DNA from: JAYEJB01 sp034716415
GTDB lineage: Bacteria > Patescibacteriota > Patescibacteriia > SG8-24
NCBI GenBank assembly: GCA_034716415.1
Contig: JAYEJB010000029.1
Coordinates: forward strand, 1-41,266
Length of the DNA: 41,266 nucleotides
Direction of reading: 5' to 3'
Under the pieces are notes generated by a model, which saw only the letters and a program-made list of their open reading frames with translations, was not told the origin of the DNA and made no database searches. The number at the start of each line of letters is the position of its first letter. Positions within the stretch are counted from its first letter, which is position 1. The position numbers were made by a program, and so were the translations under genes. Below are positions 10,901 to 18,299 of the stretch, piece by piece.

Positions 10901-11459
10901 TAGCTCCCGTGCGGGTAAATGTCGCCAGATTGACCTTAACCACCCTGCCGGGATTGGTATTACAGCCGAAATAGGCGTAATGAGTGGCACCGCTCGCGTC
11001 CAGGACGGAGGTCGCGATCTCATCGTCTCCGCTCGACAGCGTCAGTAATCCGACTCGCGTGAATGTGCTTAAATCGACCTTAATAACCTGACCGGGCTTA
11101 GTGTAGGTGCCGAAATAGGCGTAACCGCCGTCCACGAAGCCCGCCCGCAGAAAATCCTCCCCTATTCCGGCCGCTTCAGCCGCGCTCTTGAGGAGCTCAG
11201 TATCACTACCGCTGTTCGACACCCCCACGCGAAGGCGCTTATGCGTATTGCGGGGAATGTCGGCGGTGGTGTTCTCGTCGGCCGCCCAACTCGCATTGAT
11301 TTCATCACCATCATCGATCCTCCAGCGGTAGGCATCCAAAGATTCCGCGTTCGCCGACGGAGCAAAAACAAAACCGTTCATCAATAAGACAACGGTCATC
11401 AACCAAATAATTGGCCTTGCGGCTTTGTTTTGCTTTTGATATGGAGCGAAAGCGAGCAT
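7944..11459 (-). CDS. Secreted beta-propeller surface protein
   Basis: The 1171-aa product has a signal peptide (hydrophobic 17-33, cut near ANA at 36-38). Residues of about 90-735 are some 14 tandem units of 45-50 aa with the pattern PGxVVKVxLSTFTRxGxLTLxSGEDxxxxAxIDTSxGYAYFGT, typical of YVTN-like or NHL-like propeller repeats; with this many units it would form one large or two stacked propellers. A Cys-containing strand-rich segment (about 740-870) follows, then a C-terminal region of about 290 aa shared with the 2524-aa neighbour, including TLTVTFPGxFTVT, DVDPTxSFNxGTSTSCDG and the end VTFIATATY. It is the first gene of a two-gene unit. The shared ending suggests a common secretion or anchoring fate, which is inference. 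Confidence 0.9.
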   Translation of the reverse strand: MLAFAPYQKQNKAARPIIWLMTVVLLMNGFVFAPSANAESLDAYRWRIDDGDEINASWAADENTTADIPRNTHKRLRVGVSNSGSDTELLKSAAEAAGIGEDFLRAGFVDGGYAYFGTYTKPGQVIKVDLSTFTRVGLLTLSSGDDEIATSVLDASGATHYAYFGCNTNPGRVVKVNLATFTRTGAIDLGSGEDMIASSAIDTSAGYVYFGTFQQPAKVAKVNLSTFTQVGSALSLSVGENDAVSMVTDSTDLYVGTATAPGKVVKVSLSTFTRTGALTLNAGESDLYGAVIDTSLGYAYFSTFTSPGQVVRVGLSGFTHGGTLTFYAGENSPMVAAIDTSAATHYAYFGTSTNPGMVVKVNLTTWVEVGTALTLNSDEPHLYSVAMDSSGGHAYFGTFYGTPGKIVKVQLSNNTRIGSISYGSGGENRIVGAAIDSTGTYAYFGTDTMPGKVIKVQLSDMSVVDSVTLQSAERGIWSLALDDGNGYLYAGTNTIPGRVVKIRVSDMARIGAITLSSGEDMLRGAVIDESSGYVYFATYTAPTKVVKVNINTFGRDSVVTFNSGEDYNYGAAAIDTANGYAYFGTYTTPARVVRVGLSPFARDSVVTLNSGEDKAARAVIDTSGGYAYFGMDTDPARIVKVNTSTFGRDSALTLNSGESYIGALGMDPVNGFLYAAPWWNFPGNVVKVKMSDMSRVSSLALDAGENRIYAAVSDVSSGHVYFATYTNPTTLFKISVTPKYQFRLEYALKETTCAAVPSWTQVPTIETTEHFAMYPSSNVTNGEPTTNLAGVSDGNTNFHPGVVMTNSSQTPEISLGVTEFTEVEYSVEATDYAQAQQAYCFRLTDAGTPLDSYTNYIDATDQTEDPTLSNSVLLDRLAASATSVNVRVEFTLQNTLDGTLTVTFPGAFTVTAAPTSGSGCLSAFGYTATTMYATKTSCSGAIYFTGGTVTNPNTPGAYEITWVNDDPGGTSVYITDDDQISVSSDVDPTVSFNIGTSTSCDGTFSGNGGTLALGSLTTSSVTTSDVSGVNHICTRLSTNASAGAIVTATSLYGALTSTSVPADTIDSATATLVAGTEGYGICVGSDGAHTGEDSTTPAGASPSAQSPFSSTCNSTTHNVGVLTTGTQTVWSISGPSQNAFARVFMKAAIAGATPAHDDYTDTVTFIATATY

Positions 11460-11504
11460 ATTCTGGCTCTTTTTTTCGCTTTATATTGTTTCTTTTCTAA
11501 CTAT

Positions 11505-11535
11505 ATTATAGCATATTTTGGCCTTTTAAGCTTGG
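11505..11535 (-). promoter_or_regulatory. Extended -10 promoter for the surface protein pair
   Basis: On the minus strand TGCTATAAT (TATAAT at 11510-11505 with TG one base upstream) matches an extended -10 element. No good -35 hexamer is seen 16-18 nt upstream. The start codon at 11459 would give a leader of about 38 nt. Confidence 0.55.
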
Positions 11536-11599
11536 GTGACCTGTGGATAACGGGGCTAGATAAGGCTAAAAATAACTCCAAATTATAATGAGACTAAGT

Positions 11600-11616
11600 G
11601 GCCCGTCAGACGGGCC
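11600..11616. repeat. Short hairpin GGCCCGT/ACGGGCC
   Basis: A 7-bp stem with a 3-nt loop. A related hairpin, AGCCCGT/ACGGGCT, lies at 11682-11698 next to the tRNA 3' end. The pair brackets the tRNA terminator; whether they are a repeat family or part of the transcript end is unclear. Confidence 0.5.
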
Positions 11617-11630
11617 TAGCCCTCGGAATG

Positions 11631-11662
11631 CAAAAATCCACCGCAATTCAGCGATGGATCTT
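11631..11662 (-). terminator. Terminator after initiator tRNA
   Basis: On the minus strand a 9-bp stem ATCCATCGC/GCGGTGGAT (one G:U) with a 6-nt loop is followed by TTTT. It lies about 40 nt past the tRNA 3' end. Confidence 0.75.
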
Positions 11663-11698
11663 TGGTTCCCTCAAACGGATTTAGCCCGTTTGACGGGC

Positions 11699-11773
11699 TG
11701 GTTGCGGGGCCGGGATTCGAACCCGGGATCTCGAGGTTATGGGCCTCGCGAGATGCCACTTCTCCACCCCGCG
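11699..11773 (-). tRNA. Initiator tRNA-fMet (CAU) with unusual anticodon arm
   Basis: The minus strand folds as a 75-nt tRNA with encoded CCA. Initiator marks are the C1:A72 mismatch (CGCGGGG/CCCCGCA) and an A11:U24 pair in the D-stem. The anticodon loop reads CCCATAA, so position 33 is C instead of the nearly universal U. The anticodon stem is CGAGG/CCTCG, so pair 29:41 is A:U and the usual run of three G:C pairs next to the loop is only two. The T-loop is TTCGAAT with stem CCGGG/CCCGG. Confidence 0.93.
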
Positions 11774-11831
11774 GCGGAGTCTTATTTAAGACTGTGGTAA
11801 CTAGGATAGCCTAAATTCTTCAGGCCGTCAA

Positions 11832-11931
11832 CCCCGTTAGAAGTATTCGGTATGAACGCACCGATGCAGAGCTGGGTAACACGATACCTAGCCCTGCCGG
11901 GTGCTTGCTATGCCGAAAACTTCTAACGGGG
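11832..11931. repeat. 100-nt terminal-inverted-repeat element, copy 1
   Basis: Ends are CCCCGTTAGAAG and CTTCTAACGGGG; the interior has GCCCTGCCGGGTGCTTGCTATGCCGAAAA. Related copies with matched length are at 19691-19792 and 39157-39256. The element has no ORF. It resembles a MITE or a structured intergenic repeat. Confidence 0.85.
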
Positions 11932-11960
11932 TCAAGCTTAAGGCGATTACACCCCTACCC

Positions 11961-12051
11961 TGTCATTGCGAGGGAGCGTAACGACCGCGGCAATCCCGGA
12001 CATCTCACTTCAGTCCACGGGATTGCTTCGGCCTACGGCCTCGCAATAACA
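11961..12051. repeat. REP-like palindrome (TGTCATTGCGAGG family)
   Basis: The left arm TGTCATTGCGAGGGAGCG... and the right arm GGGATTGCTTCGGCC...CCTCGCAATAACA are imperfect inverted repeats of one another. This type of REP-like unit is widespread in bacterial genomes. Its right half resembles the in-frame repeats in rpsE and rplW. Confidence 0.8.
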
Positions 12052-12065
12052 ATTTTGAATCAAGC

Positions 12066-12557
12066 TTAAGCCGGTACGACCAATAGGAAATCAAGGAATG
12101 AGAGAGCGCCTGTGGTCATCGCGGTAACGATCATTCCGGCGATAATCACGCCAATCGCCAGCAGGGGAAAACTCTTCCTCAGAGGTATCCCGAACAAGAA
12201 AGCCGCCAGCGTCCCGGTCACCACCCCTGTCATCGGTAAGGGTATCGCTACAAACAGAGGCAGTGCCAACATGCCGTATTTTCTGTATTTGCTGTCAAAA
12301 GCCTTGCGGGAGCGATGCAGGGTCCTCTTCGTAATTCTGTGCAGCAGATCCTGTCGCTGAGCGGTCCACTTGATCCATGCGTTACCGAACCAATAAATCA
12401 GGAATATCGGTATCAGATTACCCAGGACCGACAACAAGGCCGCCTCGAACGGCGGCATCTCCAGGATTCCTATCGCTAAAGGTATCGAGCCGCGTAATTC
12501 GACGATCGGAAGCGCGGCGACCGCGATGACAATCAATACGTCAGTCATACTTTTCAA
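12066..12557 (-). CDS. Small multi-drug export family membrane protein
   Basis: The 163-aa product is largely hydrophobic with about four membrane segments. The ELRGSIP motif near residue 20 and the downstream region FVAIPLPMTGVVTGTLAAFLFGIPLRKSF match the PF06695/COG2426 family, annotated as small multi-drug export protein; the true substrate is not known. Its ATG overlaps the stop of the D-Ala-D-Ala carboxypeptidase gene by 4 nt (ATGA), so it is the last gene of the operon. Two repeats (11832-11931 and 11961-12051) lie directly downstream. Confidence 0.82.
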   Translation of the reverse strand: MKSMTDVLIVIAVAALPIVELRGSIPLAIGILEMPPFEAALLSVLGNLIPIFLIYWFGNAWIKWTAQRQDLLHRITKRTLHRSRKAFDSKYRKYGMLALPLFVAIPLPMTGVVTGTLAAFLFGIPLRKSFPLLAIGVIIAGMIVTAMTTGALSFLDFLLVVPA

Positions 12558-13495
12558 TTGCTATCAGGCCAGTGGTACGCGTCGAAGGTCCAGTAGATAA
12601 GCGCGCTGACTTCGTCGAACCGCGCCTGCTTCGATGGCGCGCCCAGAACGACCGCAATCACCCGCTCACCGTCTCCGTTGTGCGCCGCGGCTCCGAAACA
12701 ATATCCGGCCTCGGGCAGATATCCCGTTTTTCCGCCTAAAAACCCGTATGGCGGCTCTGAAATTCGACTATCGAGAAGTCTGTCCGTGCTGCGCAACCGG
12801 TGGTGCAAACCGGTTTCAGCAGTGAACGAGTAGCTGTCCTTGAGCGTCATATCACGGACGATATCGTTTTCCAAAGCATGCCGAATCAGGATAGCCACAT
12901 CGCGGGCACTCGCCACGTTCCCTGAATCGAGTCCGGTCGGCTCGACAAAATTCGCATTGCTCATGCCGATATCGACCGCCAACTCGTTCATGCGTCCGGC
13001 AAAATCCTCCAGATCCATCCCGGTCGACCGCGCGAGCGCTATCGTGGCGCCGTTCGCCGACGCGATCAGGCTGGCGTGCATCAGATCGTCCACTCTGATG
13101 CGTTCACCCGGAACGATGTAAGGAATATTCCCAGGCCTCGCGTCCGACGACCAGACCTCGATTACCTCGTCGAGTGCCACACCCGAGTCCAGGACGACAA
13201 GGGCGGTCATCAACTTGGTGATCGATGCGACAGGATGCGGCGTATCGGCATCTTTCCGGAACAACGCGCGCCCGGTGCGCCAGTCTATGACCGTCGCGGC
13301 GCGCCCCGTGGTCTCGATTCCGACTCTCGCGGGATCCTCCATGACCGGCACGACGATGTCTTCGCCCTCATTTTCGAACCGGGATGCCAATGGCAAAAAA
13401 GACTGTTGTTTCAGCCCTAAATCCATCGCTGAAAGCGCCGGCTGGACCGGCGCGAAGGCCATGTAGAACGTGAACGCGACAAGCAACGCAAACAT
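12554..13495 (-). CDS. dacA: D-alanyl-D-alanine carboxypeptidase (S11, PBP5-like)
   Basis: The 313-aa product has the three penicillin-binding motifs of peptidase family S11: SITK at 91-94 (catalytic Ser91 and Lys94), SAN at 146-148 and KTG at 256-258. An N-terminal hydrophobic segment (2-20) acts as signal or anchor. Known members trim the terminal D-Ala of peptidoglycan stem peptides outside the membrane. The C-terminus ends soon after the catalytic domain, so the PBP5 beta-rich stalk and amphipathic anchor are absent. It begins 11 nt after scpB and overlaps the membrane-protein gene by ATGA. The symbol is by family; other S11 paralogue names are possible. Confidence 0.9.
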   Translation of the reverse strand: MFALLVAFTFYMAFAPVQPALSAMDLGLKQQSFLPLASRFENEGEDIVVPVMEDPARVGIETTGRAATVIDWRTGRALFRKDADTPHPVASITKLMTALVVLDSGVALDEVIEVWSSDARPGNIPYIVPGERIRVDDLMHASLIASANGATIALARSTGMDLEDFAGRMNELAVDIGMSNANFVEPTGLDSGNVASARDVAILIRHALENDIVRDMTLKDSYSFTAETGLHHRLRSTDRLLDSRISEPPYGFLGGKTGYLPEAGYCFGAAAHNGDGERVIAVVLGAPSKQARFDEVSALIYWTFDAYHWPDSN

Positions 13496-13506
13496 TTTCT
13501 GATAAG

Positions 13507-14124
13507 TTAATCCGCTTCCGCGGTTTCCTTTTCTCTGACTTCTGCGCCTTCCCTGCTCACCGAAGCTTCAGCGTGAGTGGGTCCCGCTTCTGCCCCTACG
13601 TTCAGCACTCTCATCACATTCTCGTTAGAACGCAGGGTCTCGTACTCCGGCAATTCTTCAACGGAAGAGACGCCCAGAAACCGCAGGAAATCCATCGTCA
13701 CACTGTAAGCCGTCAGCGGATTACCGTGTTCACCTTGCGCTTCCACCAGACCGCGCATCATCAAGTTCCTGAGAATCAGGCTGCAGTTCACGCCGCGCAC
13801 CTGTTCGATCTCGGCTTTGGTCATCGGTCCGCGATACGCGACGATGGTCAACGTCTCCAGTGACGGCTTAGTGAGTTCTCCGGTCGTCTCGTCTTTCAGA
13901 AATTCCCGCACTAGCTCGGCCGACCCCTCCGACGTCGCCATTTGGACGCTCTCCCCATGACGGACCAGACGGATGCCGGCCTCGCGTTCACTATAGCTTT
14001 CGGCCAACTCGTCGACCACCTTGGTGATATCAGCTTTTTTCGCTCCGCAGATCTCCGCGAGCTTGACGATCGCGAGTGGTCGCGCCGCCACGAATAGGAT
14101 ACTTTCTATCTTTGCGTTCAACAT
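13507..14124 (-). CDS. scpB: Segregation and condensation protein B
   Basis: The 205-aa product matches ScpB: an N-terminal winged helix (KIESILFVAARPL) and a second one with LTIVAYRGPMTKAEIEQVRGVN at about 94-115. ScpB dimers bind ScpA and the SMC ATPase in the bacterial condensin complex. It starts 4 nt after scpA. The last 35 residues or so are polar and probably disordered; they contain PTHAEASVS, encoded by a palindromic repeat of family A (13551-13584), so this tail is not an ancestral part of the fold. Confidence 0.95.
   Translation of the reverse strand: MLNAKIESILFVAARPLAIVKLAEICGAKKADITKVVDELAESYSEREAGIRLVRHGESVQMATSEGSAELVREFLKDETTGELTKPSLETLTIVAYRGPMTKAEIEQVRGVNCSLILRNLMMRGLVEAQGEHGNPLTAYSVTMDFLRFLGVSSVEELPEYETLRSNENVMRVLNVGAEAGPTHAEASVSREGAEVREKETAEAD
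13551..13584. repeat. Family A palindrome inside scpB
   Basis: CTCACCGAAGCTTCAGCGTGAG forms a hairpin and is translated on the minus strand as THAEASVS. The arms CTCAC/GTGAG are compensated relative to other copies, where they are CCCTCC/GGAGGG. Confidence 0.85.
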
Positions 14125-14128
14125 AGAC

Positions 14129-14848
14129 TCAAACCTTTACCTTTGCCGTTTCGACTCTTGTGATTGAAATGTCATCGAATTGCCCACCCTGCGTTACGGC
14201 CACGTTCTTCTGTTTGACCAGCTCTAATAAGGCCAGAAAACTGACTATGACCTCCATCCGCGAGCGAGACGATTTCATGAGCGTCTTGAAACTGACCCGC
14301 TTGGCCCGCGCGAACAATGCCCTGATCTGCTGTATCTTTTCGTTCAATGACACGGTCTTGTCGATGACCCTCTTCTCGGTCTTCACTACCGGTTCCAGCC
14401 GCTTGGCGACGGCGAGGAAGAACTCACGCATCTGATCGGTCGTCAGTCTTTTCGGCGGCGAAAATCCGATGTCGGTCTTCGGCAACTTGTCATGCACATA
14501 CAGGAAACGTCGTCCGGCCGCTCTCTTCTCGATCGTCTTCGACGCATCGAGGTAGGCCTTGTAGATCCGCAATTGCGACTCGAGATCCTCACTCTCCGCC
14601 TCTGCCTCCTCCGGATACAGGAACGGCAACAACAGCTTTGACTTGATAAGCAGAAGTTTCGACGCGACGACAAGAAAGTCGGCGAGCTCTTCCGGCGGCA
14701 ATTCAGGATTGTCCTGAAGCATATTCAAGTAACCATCGGTCACCTTGGCCAACGATATCTCGGAGATATCGAGCTTCTCCGTTTCGATCATCTGCAATAA
14801 CGCATGGAGAGGCCCTTCGAACTGTTCCAGTTTTACGGTGTATGACAT
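14129..14848 (-). CDS. scpA: Segregation and condensation protein A
   Basis: The 239-aa product begins with the ScpA signature YTVKLEQFEGPLHALLQMIE followed by KLDISEISLAKVTDGYL and PPEELADFLVVASKLLLIKSKLLLP, and ends with the winged-helix part that closes the SMC ring. It is the kleisin subunit of bacterial condensin and binds ScpB, encoded just downstream. Length is normal for the family. The gene starts 9 nt after the YbaK-domain gene. Confidence 0.95.
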   Translation of the reverse strand: MSYTVKLEQFEGPLHALLQMIETEKLDISEISLAKVTDGYLNMLQDNPELPPEELADFLVVASKLLLIKSKLLLPFLYPEEAEAESEDLESQLRIYKAYLDASKTIEKRAAGRRFLYVHDKLPKTDIGFSPPKRLTTDQMREFFLAVAKRLEPVVKTEKRVIDKTVSLNEKIQQIRALFARAKRVSFKTLMKSSRSRMEVIVSFLALLELVKQKNVAVTQGGQFDDISITRVETAKVKV

Positions 14849-14857
14849 CAGGGGCGG

Positions 14858-15622
14858 TTACTTTCTCTTATGCGCCTTGATCGCCGGTTTCCTCTTGGTC
14901 GGAGCCTTCCTCACTGCTGCTTTGCGCTTTGGGGCAGCTTTCTTTACGGACTTCTTAGCCGGCTTGCGTTTCGGAGCGGCTTTGCGTTTAGCAGGTTTCT
15001 TCAGCGCGGCTTTCTTAGCGGGCTTTCTCCGCTTGGACGGGGCCGCCGCGGCCCGCTTCGCGGACCTCGCGGTGCTCGCACGTCGTGCTCGCACTTTTTT
15101 CTGTAGTTTCAGCGTATTTTTCTTGCCGATCGACACTACTATCGGCGCCTCGATGGCGATCAGATCCTTGACTTTCATGCGCAGTGATTCGGTGAACGAC
15201 TCCGCGCCGACGATGGTCTGCTTCGCTTTCACGAGGCTCTTGTCCATGATCACTCCGAGGTCGCGCACGCTGCCGAACGGCGACACGGCGCCCGGCTCAA
15301 GACCGAGTCGCTTCATAACCTTCTCCGGAGCCAACTCGGCCTTCTTCGCCTTCAACTCCTTCTTCAGTTTCTTCATGTCCAGACTGTACGACGCTGGCAT
15401 GACGACGACATAGTACTGACCTTTCTTCTTCATCTGCGGCAATTCGACTTTCACGAGCAGTGTCTTGGCGATCTCATCCAGTTTAGCACCCGCGGTCTGC
15501 GCCAGATCATATGCTGTGAAGACCTTCCTGTGAGGTACGACTTCGAACTTGACACCGCGCTTCTCAAGATGTTTCAGGATCTTTTTAGAGGCCGGTTTTG
15601 ATTTGGACTTTGACTTAGGCAT
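14858..15622 (-). CDS. YbaK/ProX-type tRNA deacylase domain with H1-like basic tail
   Basis: Residues of about 12-165 resemble the YbaK/aaRS-associated domain: FEVVPHRKVFTAYDLAQTAG, then KTLLVKVE, YVVVMPAS, VSPFGSVRDLGVIMDKSL. Relatives hydrolyse mischarged aminoacyl-tRNA, for example Ala-tRNAPro or Cys-tRNAPro; the Lys that contributes to catalysis would be in AKTLLVK. Residues of about 170-254 are almost only Lys, Arg, Ala and Pro with PAKK/RKPAKK-like units, as in histone H1 C-termini and bacterial H1-like proteins. The tail is inferred to bind nucleic acid. It lies 29 nt after aspS and just before scpAB. The combination could be a trans-editing enzyme held on RNA or a chromatin-like protein. 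Confidence 0.8.
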   Translation of the reverse strand: MPKSKSKSKPASKKILKHLEKRGVKFEVVPHRKVFTAYDLAQTAGAKLDEIAKTLLVKVELPQMKKKGQYYVVVMPASYSLDMKKLKKELKAKKAELAPEKVMKRLGLEPGAVSPFGSVRDLGVIMDKSLVKAKQTIVGAESFTESLRMKVKDLIAIEAPIVVSIGKKNTLKLQKKVRARRASTARSAKRAAAAPSKRRKPAKKAALKKPAKRKAAPKRKPAKKSVKKAAPKRKAAVRKAPTKRKPAIKAHKRK

Positions 15623-15651
15623 AGATGAAATCGATTAAAGGACTGACGGAC

Positions 15652-17043
15652 TTAAATGTCCGTAGTGATATTGGCTTCTTTGAGGCGACTCGGCGGCAGG
15701 TCGGACGGAGCACCCATCAACGGACAACGGGCATCACCGGTCTTCGGGAACGGTATGACTTCACGGATGTTCGGCTCACCAGCCAGAATCATGACGAGCC
15801 TGGCGATGCCGGGAGCGATACCGCCATGCGGTGGAGCTCCGTATTCGAACGCTTCCAGGATATGACCGAAACGCTTCTGGATTTCCTCTTTTTCCAGTCC
15901 CAACAACTCAAAAATCTTGTTCTGTAGGTCCCGCTTGTGGATCCTGATGCTTCCACCACCGACCTCGTAACCATTCAGTACCAAGTCATAGGCCTTCGCC
16001 CGCGCCTTGCCCGGTTCACTGTCGAGTAATTCCACATCCTCATCCTTAGGTGCGGTGAACGGATGGTGAGACGAGACCAACCTGCCCTCGGTATCTGAAT
16101 GCTCGAAGAGCGGGAAGTCGGTCACCCAAGCGAAAGCGAGTTCGTTCGCGTCATCCTTGTTCTCACGAAGATCCGGCTTGTCATTGCCGTACTTTTCCAT
16201 CGACTCGGCGTACGTGATGCGCGGGAACGGCTTCTTCTGGATGCGCTTCTCCGGAAATTCCTGTTCGACCATGGCAATCATCAGCTCCTCCATGAGCCCC
16301 ATGACCTCTTCTTCCTTATCGACGAACGACATCTCCAGATCGAGCTGGGTGAACTCGAACTGACGGTCACCGCGCGGGTCCTCGTCACGGAAACAGCGCG
16401 CGAATTGGAAATAGCGCTCAAAACCCGAGACCATCAGCAGCTGTTTGAACTGCTGCGGCGATTGCGGCAGGACGAAAAACTGACCGGGATGCATGCGTGA
16501 CGGCACGATGTACTCACGCGCGCCTTCGGGTGTCCCCTTAGTGAGTATCGGCGTCTCAATCTCCAGAAATCCCTTATCGCGTAGCCAGCTACGACAATAT
16601 CCGACGACCTTGTCACGAATCATGATATTGCGATGCATCCGATCGCTCCTCAAGTCCAGATAGCGATGCTTCATCCGCAGTTCTTCATTGATCGGCATCG
16701 TGTCCTTATCGACTTCAAAAGGCGGCGTTTTAGACTCATTCAGGACCTCCAGTGTTTCTGCTGAAAGCTCTACTCCTCCGGTCTTCATGTTCGGGTTCCG
16801 CATCTTCTCCGGACGCTCGTTGACCGTCCCGGTGATGGCGATGCAGAACTCCGGCCGGAGCGCGTTCGCCTGCTCGAGCAGTCCCGCATCCTTCGGTGGA
16901 AACACGACCTGAAGCAGACCGGTGCTGTCGCGCAGATCGATGAAGATTATCTTGCCCATGTCGCGGCGGGCATGCACCCAACCCGCGACCGTTATTTTCT
17001 TACCCACGCCCTCCGGCGTGTCTTTGACGAAAGTTTTTTCCAT
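15652..17043 (-). CDS. aspS: Aspartyl-tRNA synthetase lacking the GAD insertion
   Basis: The 463-aa product has an N-terminal OB anticodon-binding domain (VAGWVHARRDMGKIIFIDLRD, 19-39), class II motif 2 around 217-232 (RCFRDEDPRGDRQFEFTQ) and motif 3 near the end (PPHGGIAPGIARLVM). Bacterial AspRS is normally near 590 aa with a GAD domain inserted after the motif-2 region. Here KPDLRENKDDAN runs directly into AFAWVTDFPLFE at about 301, so the insertion is missing, giving an archaeal-like length on a bacterial-type core. It charges tRNA-Asp; an asnS gene in the same cluster means Asn-tRNA can be made directly. It starts 37 nt after the TolB-like gene. Confidence 0.92.
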   Translation of the reverse strand: MEKTFVKDTPEGVGKKITVAGWVHARRDMGKIIFIDLRDSTGLLQVVFPPKDAGLLEQANALRPEFCIAITGTVNERPEKMRNPNMKTGGVELSAETLEVLNESKTPPFEVDKDTMPINEELRMKHRYLDLRSDRMHRNIMIRDKVVGYCRSWLRDKGFLEIETPILTKGTPEGAREYIVPSRMHPGQFFVLPQSPQQFKQLLMVSGFERYFQFARCFRDEDPRGDRQFEFTQLDLEMSFVDKEEEVMGLMEELMIAMVEQEFPEKRIQKKPFPRITYAESMEKYGNDKPDLRENKDDANELAFAWVTDFPLFEHSDTEGRLVSSHHPFTAPKDEDVELLDSEPGKARAKAYDLVLNGYEVGGGSIRIHKRDLQNKIFELLGLEKEEIQKRFGHILEAFEYGAPPHGGIAPGIARLVMILAGEPNIREVIPFPKTGDARCPLMGAPSDLPPSRLKEANITTDI

Positions 17044-17080
17044 ATGACTTCTAGTCTCCTGGACTCCTTGACTTCGTGTC

Positions 17081-18289
17081 CTATCTCTTTAGAATTATGC
17101 CGACATAGTCGACTCCATGAAAATCCGGATCCGGATACTTGCCGGAGCGCCTGGTTACGGACCTGGCCGTCCCGTCGCTGACCGATACCAATTGCAGTTC
17201 ATTATCGCGGTCAACGACCAGTGTATTACCGTCCGGGGTCCAATCGAGTACGGATCCCGATACGACGCGGCGCTCATGGCCGCTGATATCCGCATCGGCG
17301 ACCCAAACATCCGAAGCGCCATTGATGATGGTGAACGCTATCCGCGTTCCGTCCGGCGAGAATTTCGGTTGACCGTAGACATACGATTCACTCGACATTA
17401 TCTCTATGCTCTCGCCGGACAGCGTATCCACCATGTAGAGCGCTGACGGCGCGGTTCCGCAGAAGTCCAGACTTTCACAACGATAGGTTACGCCCACCAG
17501 CCTTCCTGACGCTGAATCGATATCCAGTTGCTTCAGACCGAGTTCGCTGACCGCCTTGACCTCTTCCGTAGATCGGGATGATACATCGATTCGCCAGAGC
17601 CCCTCGATCAATTCACCGCCTTCGTCCTCGACGACAGGTTCGGTGCGGACGAACAGCGTCGTCGCTTCCGAACTCCAGGCCAACGGCACGGACCGCACCC
17701 CTTCGGAAACCGGAACAGTATAATGAGCACGACTGCCGTTATCCTCGACGATGATCCTGTCCGGGGACTCGCTGTCCGGATATGCCACCTTCGAACCGTC
17801 GTTCGTCGGCAGTCCGCCCCAGACGAAGCCCGGGGAATCGGCGGCGCTCTTCAGTTCGTTGCCCGACACATCGGTCCATATCACATCATGGTAATCATCG
17901 GCTCGACGGACGAAGAGCAGGACGCGATCGGACACCTTCGACATCCACGGCGCTCCGGCCGAAGATGTATTGCCGTCGCGGACCTCTTTGGCGAGACTCT
18001 CACCAACCGAGGCCGAACCATCCAGCGGGTAACGGAAAAAATCGTAGACGACCGTGTCATCATTGGGCCCGGCCTCGCTGCCGCGATCCACCACCTCATG
18101 CGAACGATAGACGAGGAACGCCCGCCTGATATCGGATCCGGTTGTCGTATCATTAATATCCCCCATCGGAGGATTGATCATATTAGCCGCTTTCCAGCCT
18201 AAAAACACGGTTACGACGACCATCAAAGATGCCGCGACTACGCCCACGGCGGTGAAATCCTTCTTCGGCTGTCTCTTCTTTTTAGGCAT
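17081..18289 (-). CDS. Membrane-anchored TolB/WD40-like beta-propeller protein
   Basis: The 402-aa product has a basic cytoplasmic start (KKKRQPKK), one membrane segment at about 14-33 and a large extracytoplasmic part. PD40-type propeller repeats are visible, such as KFSPDGTRIAF, LDWTPDGNTLVV and VWGGLPTNDGSKVAYPD. Such propellers bind proteins or ligands; no enzymatic motif is seen. It lies between asnS and aspS and is probably in their operon. A perfect 15-bp hairpin (18300-18335) sits just upstream of its start codon. Confidence 0.75.
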   Translation of the reverse strand: MPKKKRQPKKDFTAVGVVAASLMVVVTVFLGWKAANMINPPMGDINDTTTGSDIRRAFLVYRSHEVVDRGSEAGPNDDTVVYDFFRYPLDGSASVGESLAKEVRDGNTSSAGAPWMSKVSDRVLLFVRRADDYHDVIWTDVSGNELKSAADSPGFVWGGLPTNDGSKVAYPDSESPDRIIVEDNGSRAHYTVPVSEGVRSVPLAWSSEATTLFVRTEPVVEDEGGELIEGLWRIDVSSRSTEEVKAVSELGLKQLDIDSASGRLVGVTYRCESLDFCGTAPSALYMVDTLSGESIEIMSSESYVYGQPKFSPDGTRIAFTIINGASDVWVADADISGHERRVVSGSVLDWTPDGNTLVVDRDNELQLVSVSDGTARSVTRRSGKYPDPDFHGVDYVGIILKR

Positions 18290-18299
18290 AAAATCCGGT

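Noticed and set aside
14745..15413. Plus-strand 222-codon Phe/Leu-rich frame opposite the YbaK-H1 gene
   Set aside because: It is the antisense of the Lys/Ala tail; the minus-strand frame has recognisable domains and operon spacing.
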